The notes under the pieces are model-generated. The model did no database searches. It worked only from the letters and a program-made list of their open reading frames with translations, and was not told the origin of the DNA. DNA of 64,000 nucleotides. Origin: Spiribacter halobius. GTDB taxonomy: Bacteria > Pseudomonadota > Gammaproteobacteria > Nitrococcales > Nitrococcaceae. Location: assembly GCF_020883455.1 (NCBI RefSeq), contig NZ_CP086615.1, positions 1,302,001 through 1,366,000 on the forward strand, written 5' to 3'. Position numbers and translations under genes: made by a program. This document shows, in pieces, positions 43,909 to 53,844 of this stretch; position 1 is the first letter of the stretch; each line of letters starts with the position of its first letter.

Positions 43909-44481
43909 ATGGACATCGATAAGTACAGAGTAGGGCTGGCCGAGCGGAAGCATATCCGTGTGCTCCCCGACATAGAGCGTGCCGCTGCCGCGCGGTTTCC
44001 CGATGAGGTGCTGACACCCGAGATCCGCACGAGCACGGTGCCTGTCGAGCAGCTTGAAGCGGCTCATGCCGAGGGGCGGCTTTGGACGGCGGTGACCGCA
44101 ACGGGAGAGCCGGTCGGTTTTGCAATCGCTATGCGTGAAGCCGATACCGCGTTTCTGCAGGAGATCGATGTTCATCCGGCCCATCAGAAACGAGGGCTGG
44201 GTCGGCAACTCATTGCGCATGTCATCGATTGGGCTCATGCGCAGCAACTCGCCTGGCTGACCCTCACGACATTCGAGTACGTGCCCTGGAATGCACCCTT
44301 CTATTCGCGGCTTGGTTTCCGCAAGCTCACAGAGTGCGAACTGAGTCGTGAGCTGCGAGAGCGTCTCGAGGAGGAGCGGGAACGAGGGCTCCGCCAACGT
44401 GTCGCCATGCGGCTTGAAATTGGCCTCGAGCCACCGGGCGATGCCACGCATGCGACTTGCTCGCGCGCACGCGCCTCATAA
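43909..44481 (+). CDS. GNAT-family N-acetyltransferase
   Basis: A 190-residue acetyltransferase. VGFAIAMREADTAFLQEIDV leads to the acetyl-CoA loop HPAHQKRGLGRQLIAHVIDW. The motif VPWNAPFYSRLGFRKLTECE ends the fold, and a helical arginine/glutamate-rich extension follows. The substrate is unknown. The spacing (95 bases) and same orientation as the MFS gene downstream allow cotranscription. Confidence 0.88.
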   Translation: MDIDKYRVGLAERKHIRVLPDIERAAAARFPDEVLTPEIRTSTVPVEQLEAAHAEGRLWTAVTATGEPVGFAIAMREADTAFLQEIDVHPAHQKRGLGRQLIAHVIDWAHAQQLAWLTLTTFEYVPWNAPFYSRLGFRKLTECELSRELRERLEEERERGLRQRVAMRLEIGLEPPGDATHATCSRARAS

Positions 44482-44576
44482 CAGGCAGTCGAGTCTGAGG
44501 TGCGCAACCAGCACGGCGAACTCTGCGTGACCGGCAGGCTTGTTACCTGCACGGCGCCGGTCGGCCCGGTGTAGCC

Positions 44577-45806
44577 ATGTCGGCGGCGCTACGGGCGGCC
44601 GACGCGACGATGGACCAGGCCGGGGACCCGCCGGGCTGCTGGACGGGCCTGGCAGTGCTGGCCACGGCCTTGCTCTTCGGCATGACGACCTGGTTCTCGG
44701 CCACGGCGGTGGTCCCGCAGCTCGAGGCGGTCTGGGCGATAACCCCTGCGCAGGCCGCTTGGCTGACCATCGCCGTGCAGCTTGGCTTCGTTGCCGGCGC
44801 CCTCGGATCGGCGATCCTGAACGTCGCCGATCGGGTCCCGCCTCGGCGGCTCATGCTCTACGGGGCGACCGGGGCTGCGGCCACCAACGCCTTGCTGTTG
44901 GTTGCCCAGGACGTCAGCGTAGCCATTGCCCTGCGCGGGCTGACCGGCATGTTCCTGGCCGCGGTCTATCCGCCGGCGATGAAGGCCATGTCCACCTGGT
45001 TCCGGGTCAGACGAGGCACCGCGCTCGGCGTCATGGTGGGAGCGCTGACCCTGGGGTCGGCCACCCCGCACCTGGTGAACGGCCTCGGTGGGCTGCAATG
45101 GCAGCTCGTGATAGTGGTCACGAGCCTGGTCACGCTCGCCGGTGGCCTGCTGGCGGAGTTCGCGGGCAGAGACGGCCCGTTCCCGTTCCCCAGGGGCCGT
45201 TTCGACCCCCGAATGGCCTGGCGGGTGTTCAGTGATCGCGGCGTGCGCCTGGCTTCACTGGGCTACTTTGGGCACATGTGGGAGCTCTACGCCATGTGGG
45301 CGTGGTTCTCGGTTTTCCTGGGGGACACGCTGAGCCTGCAGGGAATCAGCGCGGCAGGGCGCTGGGCGGCCATCGGCACCTTCGCCGTGATCGGTATCGG
45401 CGCCGTGGGCTGCTGGCTGGGCGGCGTGCTTGGCGACAGGCTCGGCCGGGCCAGGGCCACCATTCTCGCAATGGGCATCTCCGGGACCTGCGCAGTGAGC
45501 ATCGGGTTCCTCCAGACCGCACCGATCCCGGTAGTCGTGGCCGTCGGCCTGGTCTGGGGGTTCTGGGTGGTCGCTGACTCGGCCCAGTTCTCCACGGCGG
45601 TCACCGAGCTCGGCCGGCAGGACTACGTGGGCACGGCGCTCACCCTGCAGCTGGCCATTGGCTTCATCCTCACCATCCCGACCATCTGGATCATACCGCT
45701 GATCGCGGAATCCACAGGCTGGCGCTTTGCGTTCGCGGTCCTCGCCCTGGGTCCGCTGGCAGGCATCATTTCCATGCGCCAGCTCAGGTGCCGGCACGCG
45801 GGTTGA
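44577..45806 (+). CDS. MFS transporter
   Basis: A 409-residue major-facilitator protein with about 12 helices. It begins with GLAVLATALLFGMTTWFSAT, the loop VADRVPPRRLMLYGATGA, and GLTGMFLAAVYPPAMKAMST then WFRVRRGTALGVMVG. The second half has GCWLGGVLGDRLGRARAT. The arrangement is like anion/nitrate- or cyanate-type transporters, but no substrate can be assigned. Confidence 0.88.
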   Translation: MSAALRAADATMDQAGDPPGCWTGLAVLATALLFGMTTWFSATAVVPQLEAVWAITPAQAAWLTIAVQLGFVAGALGSAILNVADRVPPRRLMLYGATGAAATNALLLVAQDVSVAIALRGLTGMFLAAVYPPAMKAMSTWFRVRRGTALGVMVGALTLGSATPHLVNGLGGLQWQLVIVVTSLVTLAGGLLAEFAGRDGPFPFPRGRFDPRMAWRVFSDRGVRLASLGYFGHMWELYAMWAWFSVFLGDTLSLQGISAAGRWAAIGTFAVIGIGAVGCWLGGVLGDRLGRARATILAMGISGTCAVSIGFLQTAPIPVVVAVGLVWGFWVVADSAQFSTAVTELGRQDYVGTALTLQLAIGFILTIPTIWIIPLIAESTGWRFAFAVLALGPLAGIISMRQLRCRHAG

Positions 45807-45854
45807 CGGACGCCCGCCGGACGGTGAGCGCTACATCATTCGAGGCAAGCGGGA

Positions 45855-45878
45855 CGCCGCCCGTCAGCGCGGGCGGCG
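45855..45878. terminator. GC hairpin between convergent genes
   Basis: CGCCGCCCG (45855-45863) pairs with CGGGCGGCG (45870-45878). It overlaps the end of the minus-strand acetyltransferase gene and may end the MFS transcript. There is no T-run. Confidence 0.35.
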
Positions 45879-46472
45879 CAGCATGGGCACGATCGGCGGG
45901 CAGTCCGCCACCTCTATGCAGCCCATGGGCTTGAAGCCGAGCCGTTCATAGAGGCGCCGGCTGCGCGCGGAGGTCGCCTCGAGATACGCCGGCACGCCCG
46001 CGGCATCGCAGACGGCGAGCACCGGCCGCATCAGGGCGGCGCCGTGACCGCAGCCCTGCGATGTCGGCTCGACGCCGATCATCGGCAGGTACCAGTGCGG
46101 CTCGTGGGGATGCCACCGCGCCATCTCGTCGAACAGGGCGAAGACGGCGGGCTGCTGGCCCTCGTCCACCGCGTCCTGGACCAGCGCGACCAGCGCAGTC
46201 TCGTCCGGCTCGTCACCGGGTCGCAGCCAGAGCGCCGCGCCGGCAGGGCTGCACAGGGCCGTGCCCTGTGCCAGCGCCTGGCCGCCCAGCGCGCGGGCGA
46301 AGGCCGGAAAGTGCCGTAGATACTGCGCCGGTTCGGGCAGCATCCACCGGCAGGGCGGATCGGCCGCGAAGGCCAGCGCCAGCGTTGCGAGCACATGCTC
46401 CGCCCGGTCGTCCCGGGCCGGCGCGACCTCCGGGGTCGCGCCGGTAGCTACGGGCATCGTGACCGTACTCAT
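45864..46472 (-). CDS. GNAT-family N-acetyltransferase
   Basis: A 202-residue acetyltransferase with LATLALAFAADPPCRWMLPE at the N-terminus and WYLPMIGVEPTSQGCGHGAA (acetyl-CoA loop) near residue 135. It ends VPAYLEATSARSRRLYERLG then FKPMGCIEV. A near-perfect AAGGAGGTG site precedes ATG 46472 and overlaps the end of the upstream homocysteine methyltransferase-like gene, so the two form an operon. Confidence 0.9.
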   Translation of the reverse strand: MSTVTMPVATGATPEVAPARDDRAEHVLATLALAFAADPPCRWMLPEPAQYLRHFPAFARALGGQALAQGTALCSPAGAALWLRPGDEPDETALVALVQDAVDEGQQPAVFALFDEMARWHPHEPHWYLPMIGVEPTSQGCGHGAALMRPVLAVCDAAGVPAYLEATSARSRRLYERLGFKPMGCIEVADCPPIVPMLRRPR

Positions 46473-46484
46473 GTCACACCTCCT

Positions 46485-47429
46485 TCACGCCGCTGCCTTG
46501 CAGCTGGCGCAGATTCTCTCCATGTGCCGGTGATCGGTGCCGCAGCAGCCGCCGAGCACGTTGATCTGCGGGAAGCGCCGCAGGAGCTCGCGGTAGTCGG
46601 CGCCGAGCTCCTCCGGGTCGCCGGCATCGAGCTCGTCGGCGTTGTCGAGCTCGGCGTGGCTCTTCCGCGAGGCGTTGCAGCGCAGGCCGCGCAGCCGCTG
46701 CACCCAGGGCTCGTCGCCGAGCACGCCGGCGAAATGGCTGGGATGCGCGCAGTTGATCATGTAGTAGGCCGGGCCCCGCCCCGTGGCCGCATCGACCGCC
46801 GCCACCGCGTCGGCGAGCGTGTCGCCGGTGGGCAGGCGGCCGTCGGTCTCCACCGTGAAGGAGATGACCACCGGCATTCCCTCGGCCTGCGCGGCACGGG
46901 TAATGCCCACTGCCTCGGGAACGTTGGTGGTGGTGATCGCGGTGATCATGTCCGCACCGGCCTCGGCGAAGATGCGGGCCTGGAAGGCGTGGTAGTCCTG
47001 GGCCTGGTCCGCGGTCATCACCCGGCCGGGATCGTAGCCGTCGCCCCGCGGGCCGATGCAGCCCGAAATCACGCAGGGTGTGCGGGGTGTCTCGAGCTCG
47101 GTTCGCAGGTCGAACAGCATGCTGATCGCCTTGCGGTTGAGCGCGGCCAGCGAGTCGCGGTCGTAGCCGAGGGCTGCGCCCCAGTCGAGGCTCGCCCGCC
47201 AGGTCGCGCTCTCGAAGATGAAGCCCGTCCCGGCCTCGCGGGCGATGCGCGCGTGGCGGCGGAAATACCGCTTGAGCACCTCGGTGCCCGCATCGTCGCG
47301 CAGCAGGTGGAAGGCCGCGAAATGCGGCAGCGCCTGGCCGTCCTGGTAGATGAGCGTGGTCTCGATGCCGGCATCCGTGAGAAACAGGCTGCCATCGAGC
47401 TGTGGCAGGTGGTGTCGGTAGCGTGTCAT
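46485..47429 (-). CDS. Homocysteine S-methyltransferase family protein
   Basis: A zinc-dependent (beta/alpha)8 methyltransferase of 314 residues. LTDAGIETTLIYQDG is the N-terminal signature, CVISGCIGPRGDGYDPG lines the substrate pocket, INCAHPSHF has the first zinc Cys and LGGCCGTDHRHM the Cys pair. Relatives transfer methyl from S-methylmethionine or betaine-like donors to homocysteine or selenocysteine. ATG 47429 is the first codon with homology; the frame is open to 47513. It is followed by an acetyltransferase in the same transcript. Confidence 0.9.
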   Translation of the reverse strand: MTRYRHHLPQLDGSLFLTDAGIETTLIYQDGQALPHFAAFHLLRDDAGTEVLKRYFRRHARIAREAGTGFIFESATWRASLDWGAALGYDRDSLAALNRKAISMLFDLRTELETPRTPCVISGCIGPRGDGYDPGRVMTADQAQDYHAFQARIFAEAGADMITAITTTNVPEAVGITRAAQAEGMPVVISFTVETDGRLPTGDTLADAVAAVDAATGRGPAYYMINCAHPSHFAGVLGDEPWVQRLRGLRCNASRKSHAELDNADELDAGDPEELGADYRELLRRFPQINVLGGCCGTDHRHMERICASCKAAA

Positions 47430-47563
47430 GGGATCCTCCGTCGTTGCGGGTGAAACGGGGGAGAACCGCGGGCCGCGTACTATGCTTTGCCTGGGGTTCT
47501 CCTCTGCCTTCACCCGTTAAGGCGTGAGGAGGGCCCTCACGACGTGAGGCGGCCGGTCCTTCC

Positions 47564-49357
47564 ATGGAAGCCAGTCAGTCGCGCAGCGCACCGGTCATCG
47601 CGGTGCTGCCTTTCGCCGCCGGCGAGGAGGACGCGCGGCTGGCCCGTGCCCTTGCCGAGGTGCTTACCGGCGAGCTGGCCCGCTTCGGCGGGCTGGAGGT
47701 GATCGCGCCGGCCTCGGCCGCGGCGGTTGCAGAGCTGCCCGAGGCCGAGGCGGCGGCGCGGCTGGACGCCGACTATCTGCTGCGTGGGCGGCTTGTGGGC
47801 GGTGCGCGTCCGGAGCTCGCCGTGACTCTCGCCGCGCGGGACGCGCGCATGGTCTGGCACGAGGCGATCGCCATGCCCGATGAGGCGCCGGCGGACGCCC
47901 TCGCCGAGCTCGCCGCCCGCGTGGCGGCCACCTTCTCGGCCCAGCTGTCGGGTGACGCCGCCCGCCGGGCACGCCGGCGAGGGCCCGGGACCCGCGCGGA
48001 TTTCGAGCGCGTCGCCCATGCCCTGTCGCTGCTCAAGACCGGCACCCGTGAGGCCGACGAGGCGGCCCGAGCGATCTTCGGGGAGATCCTTGCCCGCGAC
48101 CCGCAGAATCCCGCCGCCCTCGGCGGCATGGCGCTGTCGTGGTTCAACGAGTGGAGCTGCGATTTCTGGTCCGACTTCGAGGAGATCGGACGGCGCGCCT
48201 ATGACTACGCCCACCGCGCCCTCGCCATCGACGACCGCGATCCCTGGCTGCACCTGATCGTCGGCCGCATACTGATCTACCGCCGCGAGTTCGAGCGTGG
48301 CGCGTTCTACATCGACCGCGCGCTGGCCCTGTGCCCCAGCGATGCCGAGCTCCTGATCCAGATCGTCCCGCCGCTGGTCTACCTCGGCCGGGCGGAGGAG
48401 GCAGCCCGGCTGACCGGGAAGGCGATGCGGCTCAATCCGTACCACCCGAACTACTACTTTGCCTATGCCGCCTTTCCGCCCTTCGTGATGCGGGATTTCG
48501 CCGGCGCCGTCGCGCTGGCCGAACGGGCGACCGACGTGATGATCATCGACATTCCGGCGTTCTCGGCGGTGGCCTGCCGGCACCTCGGCCAGGTCGAGAA
48601 GGCGCAGGGCTACCTGCGACTCTTCGAGTCCGAGTTCCGGCGGAAGATCACCCCTGGCCGCGAACCGGAACCCGGCGAGCCGCTCGACTGGCTGCTCGCC
48701 TACAACCCCTTCCGGCGTGAAGAGGATGCCGCTCTGGTCCGCGAGGGGTTCGCGCTGCTGGGTGTTCCCAGCGAGCCGATGAGGCCCAAGACCGCCACGG
48801 AGACCGGACGGATGACGCGCATGCCCGAGGGTGACTGGGAAATTACGTTCGCGGAGCGCACCGTCCGGCTACCGAACCTGAAGGGGCTGCATGACCTCTC
48901 CCGGCTGCTGTCCCGGCCGGGGGACGAGTTCTACTGCCTCGACCTGACCGGGCGCGGCGACGCCAGTCCCGGCGAGTCCGTGCTCGACGCGCGCGGCCGT
49001 GAGGCCATCAAGCTCCGGGTCCGGGAGCTTCAGGAGGAGCTGGCCGAGGCCGAGGACATGAACGATATCGGTCGCGCAGAGCAGCTGCGCGACGAGATGG
49101 ACCGGCTGATCGAGTCGCTCTCGAACGCGCTCGGCCTCGGTGGGCGGGACCGCCGGCTGGGCGATCTCGCGGAACGGGCGCGCTCGGCGGTGACCTGGCG
49201 CATCCGCCACGCCATCCGCAGGATCGAGAAGGCCCATCCGACCCTCGGCCGCCACCTGTCGAACTCGGTCCGGACCGGTCTCTTCAGCTGCTACCGGCCG
49301 GAACGCAGGGTCACGTGGCGCATAGCCGATGGCCGTTCCGCCGCTGCCGGGGGCTGA
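47564..49357 (+). CDS. TPR-repeat protein with a conserved C-terminal regulatory-type module
   Basis: A 597-residue soluble protein. Residues about 10-140 resemble the TolB/FlgO-like domain often seen with adenylate-cyclase-type TPR proteins (VIAVLPFAAGEEDARLARAL, ADYLLRGRLVGGARPELAVT). Tetratricopeptide-like helices follow to about 390 (YDYAHRALAIDDRDPWLHLI, RALALCPSDAELLIQIVPPL). The C-terminal 180 residues form a module I know from LuxR/AfsR-like and cyclase proteins: LKGLHDLSRLLSRPGDEFYC, a coiled coil, then TLGRHLSNSVRTGLFSCYRP. No cyclase or HTH domain is present. It diverges from the homocysteine methyltransferase gene. Confidence 0.75.
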   Translation: MEASQSRSAPVIAVLPFAAGEEDARLARALAEVLTGELARFGGLEVIAPASAAAVAELPEAEAAARLDADYLLRGRLVGGARPELAVTLAARDARMVWHEAIAMPDEAPADALAELAARVAATFSAQLSGDAARRARRRGPGTRADFERVAHALSLLKTGTREADEAARAIFGEILARDPQNPAALGGMALSWFNEWSCDFWSDFEEIGRRAYDYAHRALAIDDRDPWLHLIVGRILIYRREFERGAFYIDRALALCPSDAELLIQIVPPLVYLGRAEEAARLTGKAMRLNPYHPNYYFAYAAFPPFVMRDFAGAVALAERATDVMIIDIPAFSAVACRHLGQVEKAQGYLRLFESEFRRKITPGREPEPGEPLDWLLAYNPFRREEDAALVREGFALLGVPSEPMRPKTATETGRMTRMPEGDWEITFAERTVRLPNLKGLHDLSRLLSRPGDEFYCLDLTGRGDASPGESVLDARGREAIKLRVRELQEELAEAEDMNDIGRAEQLRDEMDRLIESLSNALGLGGRDRRLGDLAERARSAVTWRIRHAIRRIEKAHPTLGRHLSNSVRTGLFSCYRPERRVTWRIADGRSAAAGG

Positions 49358-49473
49358 AGCGGCGAGAGAGCGCCGGCGTGCTCAGTCAGCCCGCCGGGCA
49401 ACTGTCGGAATGGAGCGCGCCGCCGCCCCTGGGCATTTCACCGAGCGGGCGGGCAGCGCGCCAGCACCCGGTG

Positions 49474-49893
49474 TCAGCCGATTTCACGCACGACGTGCAC
49501 CGAGCACGGGGCGTGGCGCACGACATCGGCGGCGGTGGATCCGATCAGGAAGTCGCCGAACCCCGGCCGGTGCGACGCGATCACGATAAGATCCGCGTCG
49601 TTCTCCTTCGCCGCCGCGATAATCTCGCGGGCCGGTTTGCCGGTCCGCACGCTCACGTCGGTCCGGAAGCCGGTCTCGCCGGCGATGGTTTCAAGCCGGT
49701 CCCGCACTTCCTTCTCCTGGTGCGCGAGGACCCCGGAAGGGATCTGCGACGCCACGTAACCCGGCATGTCCTCGACCACGCTGACCAGGACGATCCGGGC
49801 GTTCTCGCTGGCGAGCGTGCGCGCTGCCGAGAGCATGGGCTGAATTCGCTCACTGTGGGTGAGCTCGATGGGAACAATGATGGTGTTGTACAT
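49474..49893 (-). CDS. Universal stress protein UspA family (second copy)
   Basis: A 139-residue Usp domain: MYNTIIVPIELTHSERIQPM at the N-terminus and ADLIVIASHRPGFGDFLIGS then TAADVVRHAPCSVHVVR at the end. The ATP-binding signature is varied (SHRPGFGDFLIGST, with H-R-P replacing G-x2-G in part) but keeps the final GST. It lies 72 bases downstream of the zinc alcohol dehydrogenase gene in the same orientation and is probably cotranscribed. Confidence 0.92.
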   Translation of the reverse strand: MYNTIIVPIELTHSERIQPMLSAARTLASENARIVLVSVVEDMPGYVASQIPSGVLAHQEKEVRDRLETIAGETGFRTDVSVRTGKPAREIIAAAKENDADLIVIASHRPGFGDFLIGSTAADVVRHAPCSVHVVREIG

Positions 49894-49965
49894 GATGGTC
49901 CGTCCCGTGTTGTCGGATGATTCTGCGTGGGTGCCCGGCGCCCGGTAGGCCGACGGTGGCTCGCC

Positions 49966-51021
49966 TCAGGGGGTGATTGCCACCTTGAGTACGCCGTCCC
50001 GCTGGTGGCCGAAGAGATCGTAGGCTTCGGCGATCTCGTCCAGCCGGAAGCGATGGGTGACAAGCGCGGTGAGGTCGACGCGGCCGGCCGCAACCACCGC
50101 CATCAGTCGCCGCATCCGCTCCTTGCCCCCGGGGCAGAGGGTCGTCACGATCGTGTGATCCCCCAGCCCCGCGGCGATGGCATCCAGCGGCATGGAGAGC
50201 TTGCCGGAGTAAACGCCCAGGCTGGACAGTGTCCCGCCCGGCTTGAGCACGCGCAGGCAGGCTTCGAAGGTCTCCTGCAGCCCGAGCGCCTCGACGGCGA
50301 CATCCACGCCGCGCTGCTCCGTCAGCTGCATGATGGCCTCGACGGGATCCCGCTCGCGGAAGTTGATGGTGACATCCGCGCCGAGCTTCTTCGCCGTCTC
50401 CAGGCGCTCCGGAACCCCATCGACGACGATGATCCGTGTCGCCCCCATCAGCTTCGCGCCGGCGGTGGCGCACAGGCCAATCGGCCCCTGGGCGAACACG
50501 GCGACGGTGTCGCCGATGCGGATATGCCCGCTCTCGGCGCCACCGAAGCCGGTACTCATGATGTCCGGGCACATCAGGACCTGCTCGTCGTGCAGCTTGT
50601 CGGGCACCGGCGTGAGGTTGGCCTGGGCGTGAGGGATGCGAACGTACTCGGCCTGGCAGCCGTCGATGGTGTTGCCGAGCTGCCAGCCGCCCATCGCCTT
50701 GCCCCCGCACTGGCTGGAGATGCCCTCCTGGCAGGCATTGCACTGGCCGCAGGGGGTGATGGCCCCGGCGATCACGCGCTGCCCGACCTCGTAGCCGGTC
50801 ACCGCCTGACCCAGCTTCTCGATGACGCCCACCGGCTCGTGACCCACGATCCGGCCTGGCTCCACCGGGTACTCGCCCTTGAGGATGTGGATGTCGGTCC
50901 CGCAGATCGTGGTGGTCGTCACCCGCAGGAGCGCATCGGTGGGGCCGATCTCGGGGATCGGGCGCGTCTGGATCTCGATGTGTCCCGGCTCGACGAACAC
51001 CGCGGCCTTCATGCTGCCCAT
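49966..51021 (-). CDS. Zinc-dependent alcohol dehydrogenase, MDR family
   Basis: A 351-residue medium-chain dehydrogenase. Catalytic zinc ligands are C40 (TTICGTDIH) and H61-E62 (GHEPVGVIEKLG). The four-Cys structural zinc lobe is CGQCNACQEGISSQC. The nucleotide fold GDTVAVFAQGPIGLCATAGA is followed by IIVVDGVPERLETAKKLGAD; the residue after the second strand is Gly in VDGVP, compatible with NADP use. It resembles secondary-alcohol and Cupriavidus-type dehydrogenases. GAGGAGG lies 6 bases before ATG 51021. It heads an operon with a UspA gene. Confidence 0.93.
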   Translation of the reverse strand: MGSMKAAVFVEPGHIEIQTRPIPEIGPTDALLRVTTTTICGTDIHILKGEYPVEPGRIVGHEPVGVIEKLGQAVTGYEVGQRVIAGAITPCGQCNACQEGISSQCGGKAMGGWQLGNTIDGCQAEYVRIPHAQANLTPVPDKLHDEQVLMCPDIMSTGFGGAESGHIRIGDTVAVFAQGPIGLCATAGAKLMGATRIIVVDGVPERLETAKKLGADVTINFRERDPVEAIMQLTEQRGVDVAVEALGLQETFEACLRVLKPGGTLSSLGVYSGKLSMPLDAIAAGLGDHTIVTTLCPGGKERMRRLMAVVAAGRVDLTALVTHRFRLDEIAEAYDLFGHQRDGVLKVAITP

Positions 51022-51404
51022 GGCTGCCTCCTCAGCTGATCAATGATCCTGACCATGCGGGACCTCCCGCAGAGCCCGGCTATGCCGGCTCCAGGGCCAG
51101 TGCGATGGCCTGTCCGACGCCCATGCACGGGTGCAGGGTTGCGGGCGAGTGGCCCCCATTGAACACCCGAGCGCGCGGTGGGGAGTTGACGCTCGGCAAG
51201 GACAGCGCGGTTATCCATGAGCGGGTGCCTCGTTTCCCCGGTTTCGCCCGGCGGTCAGTGCGTTCCGGAACTGGCTTGCCGCGGAGGCTGGCGTAGGGCT
51301 GCCGTCGTGACGATCCCCTTGACCGTCCGCGGACGGAGACTTAGGTTGACTGTACAATACCCACCCCGGGAGGGGTGGGAAAGGCGCTCAAGGGAGACGA
51401 TGCA
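51022..51404. other. Divergent intergenic region with dyads upstream of the copper ATPase
   Basis: Contains the GC palindrome CCGTCCG-CGGACGG at 51323-51336 just after TTGACC, and the G/C-tract repeat at 51360-51379 (separate entry). TTGACC (51319-51324) and TAGGTT (51342-51347) are 17 bases apart and could form a promoter. Confidence 0.45.
51360..51379 (+). promoter_or_regulatory. CsoR-like G/C-tract inverted repeat upstream of copper ATPase
   Basis: CCCACCCC (51360-51367) and GGGGTGGG (51372-51379) are exact complements around GGGA, flanked by ATA and AAA. CsoR/RcnR-type copper repressors bind such C/G-tract dyads. It lies 25 bases before ATG 51405. No csoR gene is in the window. Confidence 0.5.
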
Positions 51405-53744
51405 ATGGCCGGACGGCACGATGGAAAGCACGCCCACCATGGCTCCGCAGCCACGGCGGCTGCGTCGAACCGAGGGGGGCACGAGCCGCGCGAGCGCCGG
51501 CAGCCGGGCGTGAAGGGGCGCTATACCTGCCCGATGCATCCGGAGGTTGTCTCGGACAGTCCCGGGGAGTGCCCGAAGTGCGGCATGGCCCTGGAGCCAG
51601 TCACGCCCGAGGCGCCGGCCAGCACCAGGACCGAGTGGACCTGCCCCATGCACCCGGAGATCGTGCGCGATGAGCCGGGCGAGTGCCCCATCTGCGGCAT
51701 GGCGCTGGAGCCCCGTCAGGTCACCGCGGAAGAGGCGGGGAACCCGGAGCTCGAGGACATGACGCGGCGCTTCCGGGTCGGCGTCGCGCTCACGATCCCC
51801 GTGGTCATCCTCGCGATGGGTGGCATGGTTCCCGGCGTATCCATGGATGCGCTGGTACCCCACGGGATCCGGGTGTGGCTCGAGCTGGCGCTGGCGACCC
51901 CGGTCGTGCTCTGGAGTGGCTGGCCGTTTCTGGTTCGTGGCTGGCGTTCGGTAGCCACGTGGAATCTCAACATGTTCACCCTGATCGGCCTCGGCGTCGG
52001 TGTGGCGTACGCCTACAGCGTGGTCGCGACGCTGCTGCCGGGTATCTTCCCGCCGTCCTTCCGTCACGAGGGTGGCACCGTTGCGGTTTACTTCGAGGCC
52101 GCTGCCGTGATCGTGACCCTTGTGCTTCTCGGGCAGGTAATGGAACTGCGGGCGCGCAGCTCCACCAATGCGGCGATCAGGGCGCTGCTCGGGCTCGCGC
52201 CGAAGACCGCACGCCGGCTCAACGCCGACGGCAGCGAGGAGGACGTCCCGCTCGAGCAGGTGCAGATCGGGGATCGGCTGCGCATCCGCCCGGGGGAGAA
52301 GGTGCCGGTGGACGGCGTCGTCGTCGAGGGCAACTCGTCGGTGGACGAGTCGATGATCACCGGTGAGCCCATCCCCGTGGAGAAGGGCGAAGGCGATGGC
52401 GTCATCGGGGCGACGGTCAACGGCACCGGCTCACTGGTGATCGAGGCGCAGCGCGTAGGCAGCGACACGCTGCTCTCGCAGATCGTCCAGATGGTGGCCG
52501 AGGCGAGCCGCAGCCGCGCCCCGATCCAGAACCTGGTGGACGTGGTCGCTGCCTGGTTCGTGCCCACGGTGGTGGTGGTCGCCGTGATCACCTTCATCGC
52601 TTGGGGCATCTGGGGGCCTGAGCCCGCCATGGCCTATGCCCTGATCAACGCCGTTGCGGTGCTGATCATTGCCTGCCCGTGTGCGCTCGGGCTTGCCACG
52701 CCCATGTCGATCATGGTGGCGAGCGGCAAGGGCGCGTCGGCAGGCGTTCTGTTCAGGAATGCCGAGGCCATCCAGACCCTGCGGCAGGTCAACACGCTGA
52801 TCGTGGACAAGACCGGCACGCTTACCGAGGGCCGGCCCCGCCTGCAGGCCGTGGCGGCAGCGGAGGGCTTCGGCGAGGAACAGGTCCTGCGGCTCGCCGC
52901 CACCCTGGAGCGGGGCAGCGAGCACCCGCTGGCGGCAGCCATCGTGCAGGGCGCCGAGGAGCGCGGCGTGCGGCCCGATCGCTATACCGACTTCGAATCC
53001 GTCACCGGCAAGGGCGTGCAGGGGCGTGTGGGCGAACACGACGTGGCGCTCGGCAACCAGGCCCTCATGGAGGCCCTGGGGGTGGCATCGGAGGCGCTGG
53101 CCGGCCAGGCGGAGACCATGCGCGCGGAAGGCCAGACGGTGATGTTCGTGGCCGTGGACGGCCGCCCGGCCGGTCTGGTGGCGGTGGCTGATCCGGTCAA
53201 GGAGACGACGCCGGAGGCGATCGAGGCCCTGCACAACGAGGGTATCCGTATCGTCATGCTCACCGGCGACAGCGAGACCACCGCCCGGGCGGTGGCCAGG
53301 CGCCTCGGCATCGACGAGGTGATTGCCGGCGTGTTGCCGGAGCAGAAGGCGGACAAGGTCAGGGCGCTGCAGGCCGAGGGCCGCTTCGTCGCCATGGCGG
53401 GGGATGGCATCAACGACGCCCCGGCGCTGGCGCAGGCCCAGGTGGGCATCGCCATGGGCACCGGCACGGACGTGGCCATGGAGAGCGCCGGAGTGACCCT
53501 GGTCAAGGGCGATCTGATGGGCATTGTGCGGGCCCGCAGGCTCAGCCGCGCCACCATGCGCAACATCAAGCAGAACCTGTTCTTCGCATTCCTCTACAAC
53601 AGCCTCGGCGTACCCGTGGCCGCCGGCGTGCTGTATCCGTTCTTCGGCATCCTGCTTTCGCCGATGATCGCGGCGGCGGCGATGTCGTTCAGCTCCGTCT
53701 CCGTCGTGGGCAACGCGCTGCGGCTCCGCAGTCGGGAGATCTGA
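51405..53744 (+). CDS. copA: Copper-translocating P1B-type ATPase
   Basis: A 779-residue copper exporter. Instead of ferredoxin-like HMA domains it has two heavy-metal-binding (HMBD) motifs near residues 40 and 80 ([20 protein letters not shown] and [20 protein letters not shown]), after a His-rich start. Eight membrane helices carry the CPC motif ([18 protein letters not shown]), phosphorylation site [12 protein letters not shown], the SEHPL motif of P1B pumps and [14 protein letters not shown]. The last helices have [18 protein letters not shown] and [15 protein letters not shown], as in Cu+ ATPases. GGGAG precedes ATG 51405. Confidence 0.95.
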   Translation: MAGRHDGKHAHHGSAATAAASNRGGHEPRERRQPGVKGRYTCPMHPEVVSDSPGECPKCGMALEPVTPEAPASTRTEWTCPMHPEIVRDEPGECPICGMALEPRQVTAEEAGNPELEDMTRRFRVGVALTIPVVILAMGGMVPGVSMDALVPHGIRVWLELALATPVVLWSGWPFLVRGWRSVATWNLNMFTLIGLGVGVAYAYSVVATLLPGIFPPSFRHEGGTVAVYFEAAAVIVTLVLLGQVMELRARSSTNAAIRALLGLAPKTARRLNADGSEEDVPLEQVQIGDRLRIRPGEKVPVDGVVVEGNSSVDESMITGEPIPVEKGEGDGVIGATVNGTGSLVIEAQRVGSDTLLSQIVQMVAEASRSRAPIQNLVDVVAAWFVPTVVVVAVITFIAWGIWGPEPAMAYALINAVAVLIIACPCALGLATPMSIMVASGKGASAGVLFRNAEAIQTLRQVNTLIVDKTGTLTEGRPRLQAVAAAEGFGEEQVLRLAATLERGSEHPLAAAIVQGAEERGVRPDRYTDFESVTGKGVQGRVGEHDVALGNQALMEALGVASEALAGQAETMRAEGQTVMFVAVDGRPAGLVAVADPVKETTPEAIEALHNEGIRIVMLTGDSETTARAVARRLGIDEVIAGVLPEQKADKVRALQAEGRFVAMAGDGINDAPALAQAQVGIAMGTGTDVAMESAGVTLVKGDLMGIVRARRLSRATMRNIKQNLFFAFLYNSLGVPVAAGVLYPFFGILLSPMIAAAAMSFSSVSVVGNALRLRSREI

Positions 53745-53844
53745 CGCAGGCCGCGGCCGCGCCGGACGGTGACGCCCGGGCGGGGGCCGTACTGTCGCCT
53801 GATGACCCGGGCCCCGGCGCGGCAATGCGGCTAAGCTGGCGAGC

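Noticed and set aside
47430-47563. A SAM riboswitch before the homocysteine methyltransferase gene
   Set aside because: The divergent gap is only 134 bases and no SAM aptamer helices could be recognised.
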